Shown: piece by piece, positions 61,619 to 64,000 of the stretch
Layout: each line of letters starts with the position of its first letter
How positions within the stretch are numbered: position 1 is the first letter of the stretch
Program-made: the position numbers and the translations under genes
Notes under the pieces: model-generated
The model's input: only the letters and a program-made list of their open reading frames with translations
Database searches by the model: none
Told to the model about the DNA's origin: nothing
Assembly (NCBI RefSeq): GCF_001625325.1
Contig: NZ_JRQQ01000003.1
Coordinates: forward strand, 242,096 to 306,095
Direction: 5' to 3'
DNA length: 64,000 nt
DNA from: Croceicoccus estronivorus
Lineage (GTDB): Bacteria > Pseudomonadota > Alphaproteobacteria > Sphingomonadales > Sphingomonadaceae

Positions 61619-62730
61619 GCCGGATAGGTTTCGTCCGGTCGCTTTTGCGCCATCGAGGCAGTGGAACTGAGAAGCAGGCGGACAAGATCGCCTTGGCGTT
61701 TGGTGCCCGTCTTGGCGAATACGGCCTGCAATTGCGACCGGGCGGTGTTGCGCGTTACCCCCAGCGCAGCTGCTGCCTCTTCAAGGCTGAGCCCGTCAGC
61801 GAGAAGCCCGGCCAGCCGCGCCTCGGCTCGGCTGAGCGCGAAAAGCTGTATCAGGTCCGGCGTGGCGAGGACGCTGCGTTGCGCCGGATCGCGCAGGATC
61901 ACGACTGCCGAACGCCGCAGCGGAGCCGTGACCGGGGCGTACGGCGGGCCTGGCCTGATGATGAGCGTCAGTGGGTGAATCTGTTCGTCCCGTTCCAGTG
62001 CAATCGAAACGTGACAGGAAAGGTCCGCTTCAGGGGATTGGCGTTCGGCCATGTCCCGGATGGAGGCCTGCAGGAGCTGATTGTCGTTGCCGCGCTTGGC
62101 GCGGAGCGTTCCGCGATCGATCGCGATGATATTGCTTTCGGTCATGATCGAACGGGCGATGGCATTCGCCATCAGCACCTGACCCATTGAATCGACAAGC
62201 ACGATCCCGACTCCACTCGTTTCCAGAACATGCTCTGAAACACGGCGCCGTCGCTCACTGTCACCTATCATGATGTAAAGCCGGACGACCCGCTGCAACA
62301 AGGGCAGGAGGGCATCGAATACATCGCGCCAACCGGCTGCACCCTGCTCGTTCCATGGGACGGTCAGCCATGCCGAGCGGGCTTCGTCCAGGCGGATGCG
62401 CAATGCAAGCCAGTCAGCCCGCTGCGCGCCGGAAATACCCGAAAGCTGTAGCGGAGTATCGAACGGCATGGCGTGCAAGGCACCAGAGGCGAGCAGTGCT
62501 TCGTGTTGGGCGGCATGGGCGGTATCGGCGGTCAGGACTGCCGCTTCCGGCAAAAACGCTTCGCCGCTCTGAAGTATGAAGCCGGCGGCGTCAGATCCTA
62601 GCCGATGCGACAAGGCGACCAGAAAACCTGCCCACATCGGCCGTTCGGTCAGTCCGCTGAACAACAGGTCGGCCAGAGCATCCACGCCTGGCGGGAATGG
62701 GTATGCAGAAGAGAGCGGCAGGTCGTTCAC
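61615..62730 (-). CDS. LuxR-type helix-turn-helix regulator
   Basis: 371 residues. The C-terminal HTH is of LuxR type: FALSRAEARLAGLLADGLSL, then AAAALGVTRNTARSQLQAVF and TGTKRQGDLVRLL. The N-terminal part has no receiver domain that I can see; VLETSGVGIVLVDSMGQVLM looks like a PAS-type segment. It could respond to a small molecule. The gene is convergent with and overlaps the amidohydrolase, and divergent from the VOC gene, which it may control. Not a LuxI-partnered quorum regulator as far as the window shows. Confidence 0.82.
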   Translation of the reverse strand: MNDLPLSSAYPFPPGVDALADLLFSGLTERPMWAGFLVALSHRLGSDAAGFILQSGEAFLPEAAVLTADTAHAAQHEALLASGALHAMPFDTPLQLSGISGAQRADWLALRIRLDEARSAWLTVPWNEQGAAGWRDVFDALLPLLQRVVRLYIMIGDSERRRRVSEHVLETSGVGIVLVDSMGQVLMANAIARSIMTESNIIAIDRGTLRAKRGNDNQLLQASIRDMAERQSPEADLSCHVSIALERDEQIHPLTLIIRPGPPYAPVTAPLRRSAVVILRDPAQRSVLATPDLIQLFALSRAEARLAGLLADGLSLEEAAAALGVTRNTARSQLQAVFAKTGTKRQGDLVRLLLSSTASMAQKRPDETYPA

Positions 62731-63010
62731 CGATCCATTCTAGTGGGCTACCCAGGCAGGGACAAGCGGACCTGCTCTCTGCCGGCAACATAGCGCTACA
62801 ACCCCGGAATTGACCGGATCGGCCAAAGTGCTGATGCGGCTGGCCGATCCGGCTCAGCTGTCGCAAAAAAGCTGCAATTCCGCCTTGTGGAAGCGGTGTT
62901 TGTCTGTTTGGCATGAAGCGTCTGGCGGCTGCAATTGTTGGTCTGCCGGTCCGGCTGCACAACGACCGTTGAACAATAAATGCCGAATAACAGACGAGGA
63001 GAAGAACCTA

Positions 63011-63889
63011 ATGATACGCATGTCTCATCGTGGAATCTGCGTAAGCGATCTCGCCACTGCGGAACGCTTCTATCGCGACGCTCTCGGTTTCGAAGAGCAT
63101 CTGGATTATGGCATCCTCGAGGGGGCTGATATGGAAAGGACCATGGAATTGCCTGGCGTGCGTCTTCGCGCGAAGATGTTGCGCCATCCGAGTGGTCCGG
63201 TCATTGAACTGCTGCACTTTCTTGAACCGGAAGCGAGCGGCCCGCGCGAACGCAACTCGGCGCTGGGATACGGGCTGTTCCACATTTCCTTTTACGTCGA
63301 TGACATCGACGCAGCGGCGCAGAAGGTGCGTGACGCAGGCGGTGCCGTGATTGAAGAGACTCGCGTGCAGGATCCGGACAGCGGGATAATTCTGCTGTAT
63401 TGCACCGATCCGGATGGCGTGCGGGTTGAACTTATGCACCATCCTGAAGTCCCGGCGCGATTCTCTCACAGCGGGATCCGTGTGGACGACGTTGAAAAGA
63501 CGCTGGAATACTATGCCACGCTTGGTTTCCAGCCGGCTGAAAATTATGACTTCGAAAACGGGCCGGACTACCTTGGGGTCATCATGGAAGTCCCCGGTGT
63601 TAAATTCCGCGCGCAGATGATGCGCGATGCGGATGGCAATACGGTGGAGTTGCTCAAGATCAGCGAACCGCAGCCGAGCGGTTCGCGTGAACGCAAGCCG
63701 CTCAACCGCTTTGGTCTGACGCATATGGCATTCTGGGACGACGACATGGAAAAGACGGTTGTCGAACTGACGAACAAAGGCGGCTACTTCGTTGAAGCCG
63801 CGCATGTGCGTACGCCTCAGATCGAACTCCAGCACGGCGCAGACCCGGACGGGGTTCGGGTGGAACTGATGCGTCCAGTCGCCGCCTGA
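63011..63889 (+). CDS. Tandem VOC (glyoxalase/extradiol dioxygenase fold) protein
   Basis: 292 residues made of two similar VOC domains. Domain 1 metal ligands: H6, E66, H91, E140; domain 2: H153, E213, H238, E285 (GIRVDD, VELL, THMAFW, RVELM). Both have the complete His/Glu set, and the repeats share EP-SG-RER before the second half of each domain. It could be a glyoxalase-like isomerase, an epimerase or an extradiol dioxygenase. ATG 63011 has GAGGAGAAG eight bases before it. Upstream frame to 62810 is not conserved. Sits alone after the LuxR-type gene. Confidence 0.85.
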   Translation: MIRMSHRGICVSDLATAERFYRDALGFEEHLDYGILEGADMERTMELPGVRLRAKMLRHPSGPVIELLHFLEPEASGPRERNSALGYGLFHISFYVDDIDAAAQKVRDAGGAVIEETRVQDPDSGIILLYCTDPDGVRVELMHHPEVPARFSHSGIRVDDVEKTLEYYATLGFQPAENYDFENGPDYLGVIMEVPGVKFRAQMMRDADGNTVELLKISEPQPSGSRERKPLNRFGLTHMAFWDDDMEKTVVELTNKGGYFVEAAHVRTPQIELQHGADPDGVRVELMRPVAA

Positions 63890-63979
63890 TTAACCCATGG
63901 AGGCGGTTGTTCGGGGTGGCAGCCCTGGATAACCGCCAAAGGCACGCACGGGGCTGCGTTGCATCAGGCCCGACCTGCT

Positions 63980-64000
63980 CCCCCCCCCCCCCCCCCCCCC
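63980..64000. repeat. Poly-C run at window end (21 C)
   Basis: The last 21 bases are all C. Such a run at a sequence edge is most likely a sequencing or padding artefact. No function is proposed. Confidence 0.7.

Overview
The window reads as a chromosomal or large-plasmid catabolic region from an alphaproteobacterium, most likely a sphingomonad (Novosphingobium/Sphingobium/Sphingomonas type). This is inferred from the high GC, two large TonB-dependent receptors, many short-chain dehydrogenases, Rieske oxygenases, LigB-type and intradiol dioxygenases, AAHS-type MFS carriers and an almost unbroken run of degradative genes. No rRNA, tRNA, CRISPR array, transposase or plasmid replication gene was seen. 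Gene functions are called from motifs read in the translations; substrates are unknown.

Region A (1-9.6 kb, + strand): the 3' end of an amidohydrolase, a small unknown gene, then a tightly coupled nine-gene operon of acyl-CoA ligase, crotonase, Ltp2/SCP-x-like thiolase, DUF35 partner, PaaK-like ligase, an unlisted 58-aa gene, two SDRs and a Rieske oxygenase. This looks like CoA activation, hydration and retro-aldol shortening of a side chain, with oxidation of the ring or core. Region B (9.6-17.9 kb): SDR and luciferase-like monooxygenase opposite a LysR regulator, a cytochrome c-quinoprotein dehydrogenase, another SDR and an OYE/2,4-dienoyl reductase-like flavoprotein.

Region C (18.1-36.7 kb) is an island with four paralogous Fe(II)/2-oxoglutarate (TauD-like) oxygenases of about 360 aa, mixed with two TonB receptors, two paralogous MFS carriers, two aldo/keto reductases, a D-2-hydroxyacid dehydrogenase, an SDR and a LysR regulator. 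The layout suggests outer-membrane uptake, inner-membrane transport, oxygenative cleavage and carbonyl reduction of one family of related compounds.

Region D (36.8-43.7 kb, - strand) is a seven-gene operon with junctions of 4-nt overlap to 16-nt gap: MDR dehydrogenase, intradiol dioxygenase, ICL/PEP-mutase-family lyase, CoA ligase, a second Ltp2-like thiolase with its own DUF35 partner, and a quinone oxidoreductase. Region E (43.9-53.5 kb) holds an SBF-like transporter, an 803-aa protein that fuses an AraC-type regulator to a complete acetamidase/formamidase domain, a coupled PfkB kinase, a ferredoxin reductase, a free-standing acetamidase, an exported DUF3089 hydrolase and the first of two LigB-type dioxygenases.

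Region F (52.7-57.9 kb, - strand): Hyi-like isomerase, GarR-like reductase, Rieske oxygenase, DHA2 efflux pump and second LigB-type dioxygenase in one operon. Region G (58-64 kb): SDR, a TfdA-like 2OG oxygenase coupled to a D-aminoacylase-like amidohydrolase, a convergent LuxR-type regulator and a tandem VOC protein; the window ends in a run of 21 C that is probably an assembly edge.

The most unusual items are the AraC-acetamidase fusion with its coupled kinase, and the island of four 2OG oxygenases. Both are arguments from sequence layout and need searches and experiments.
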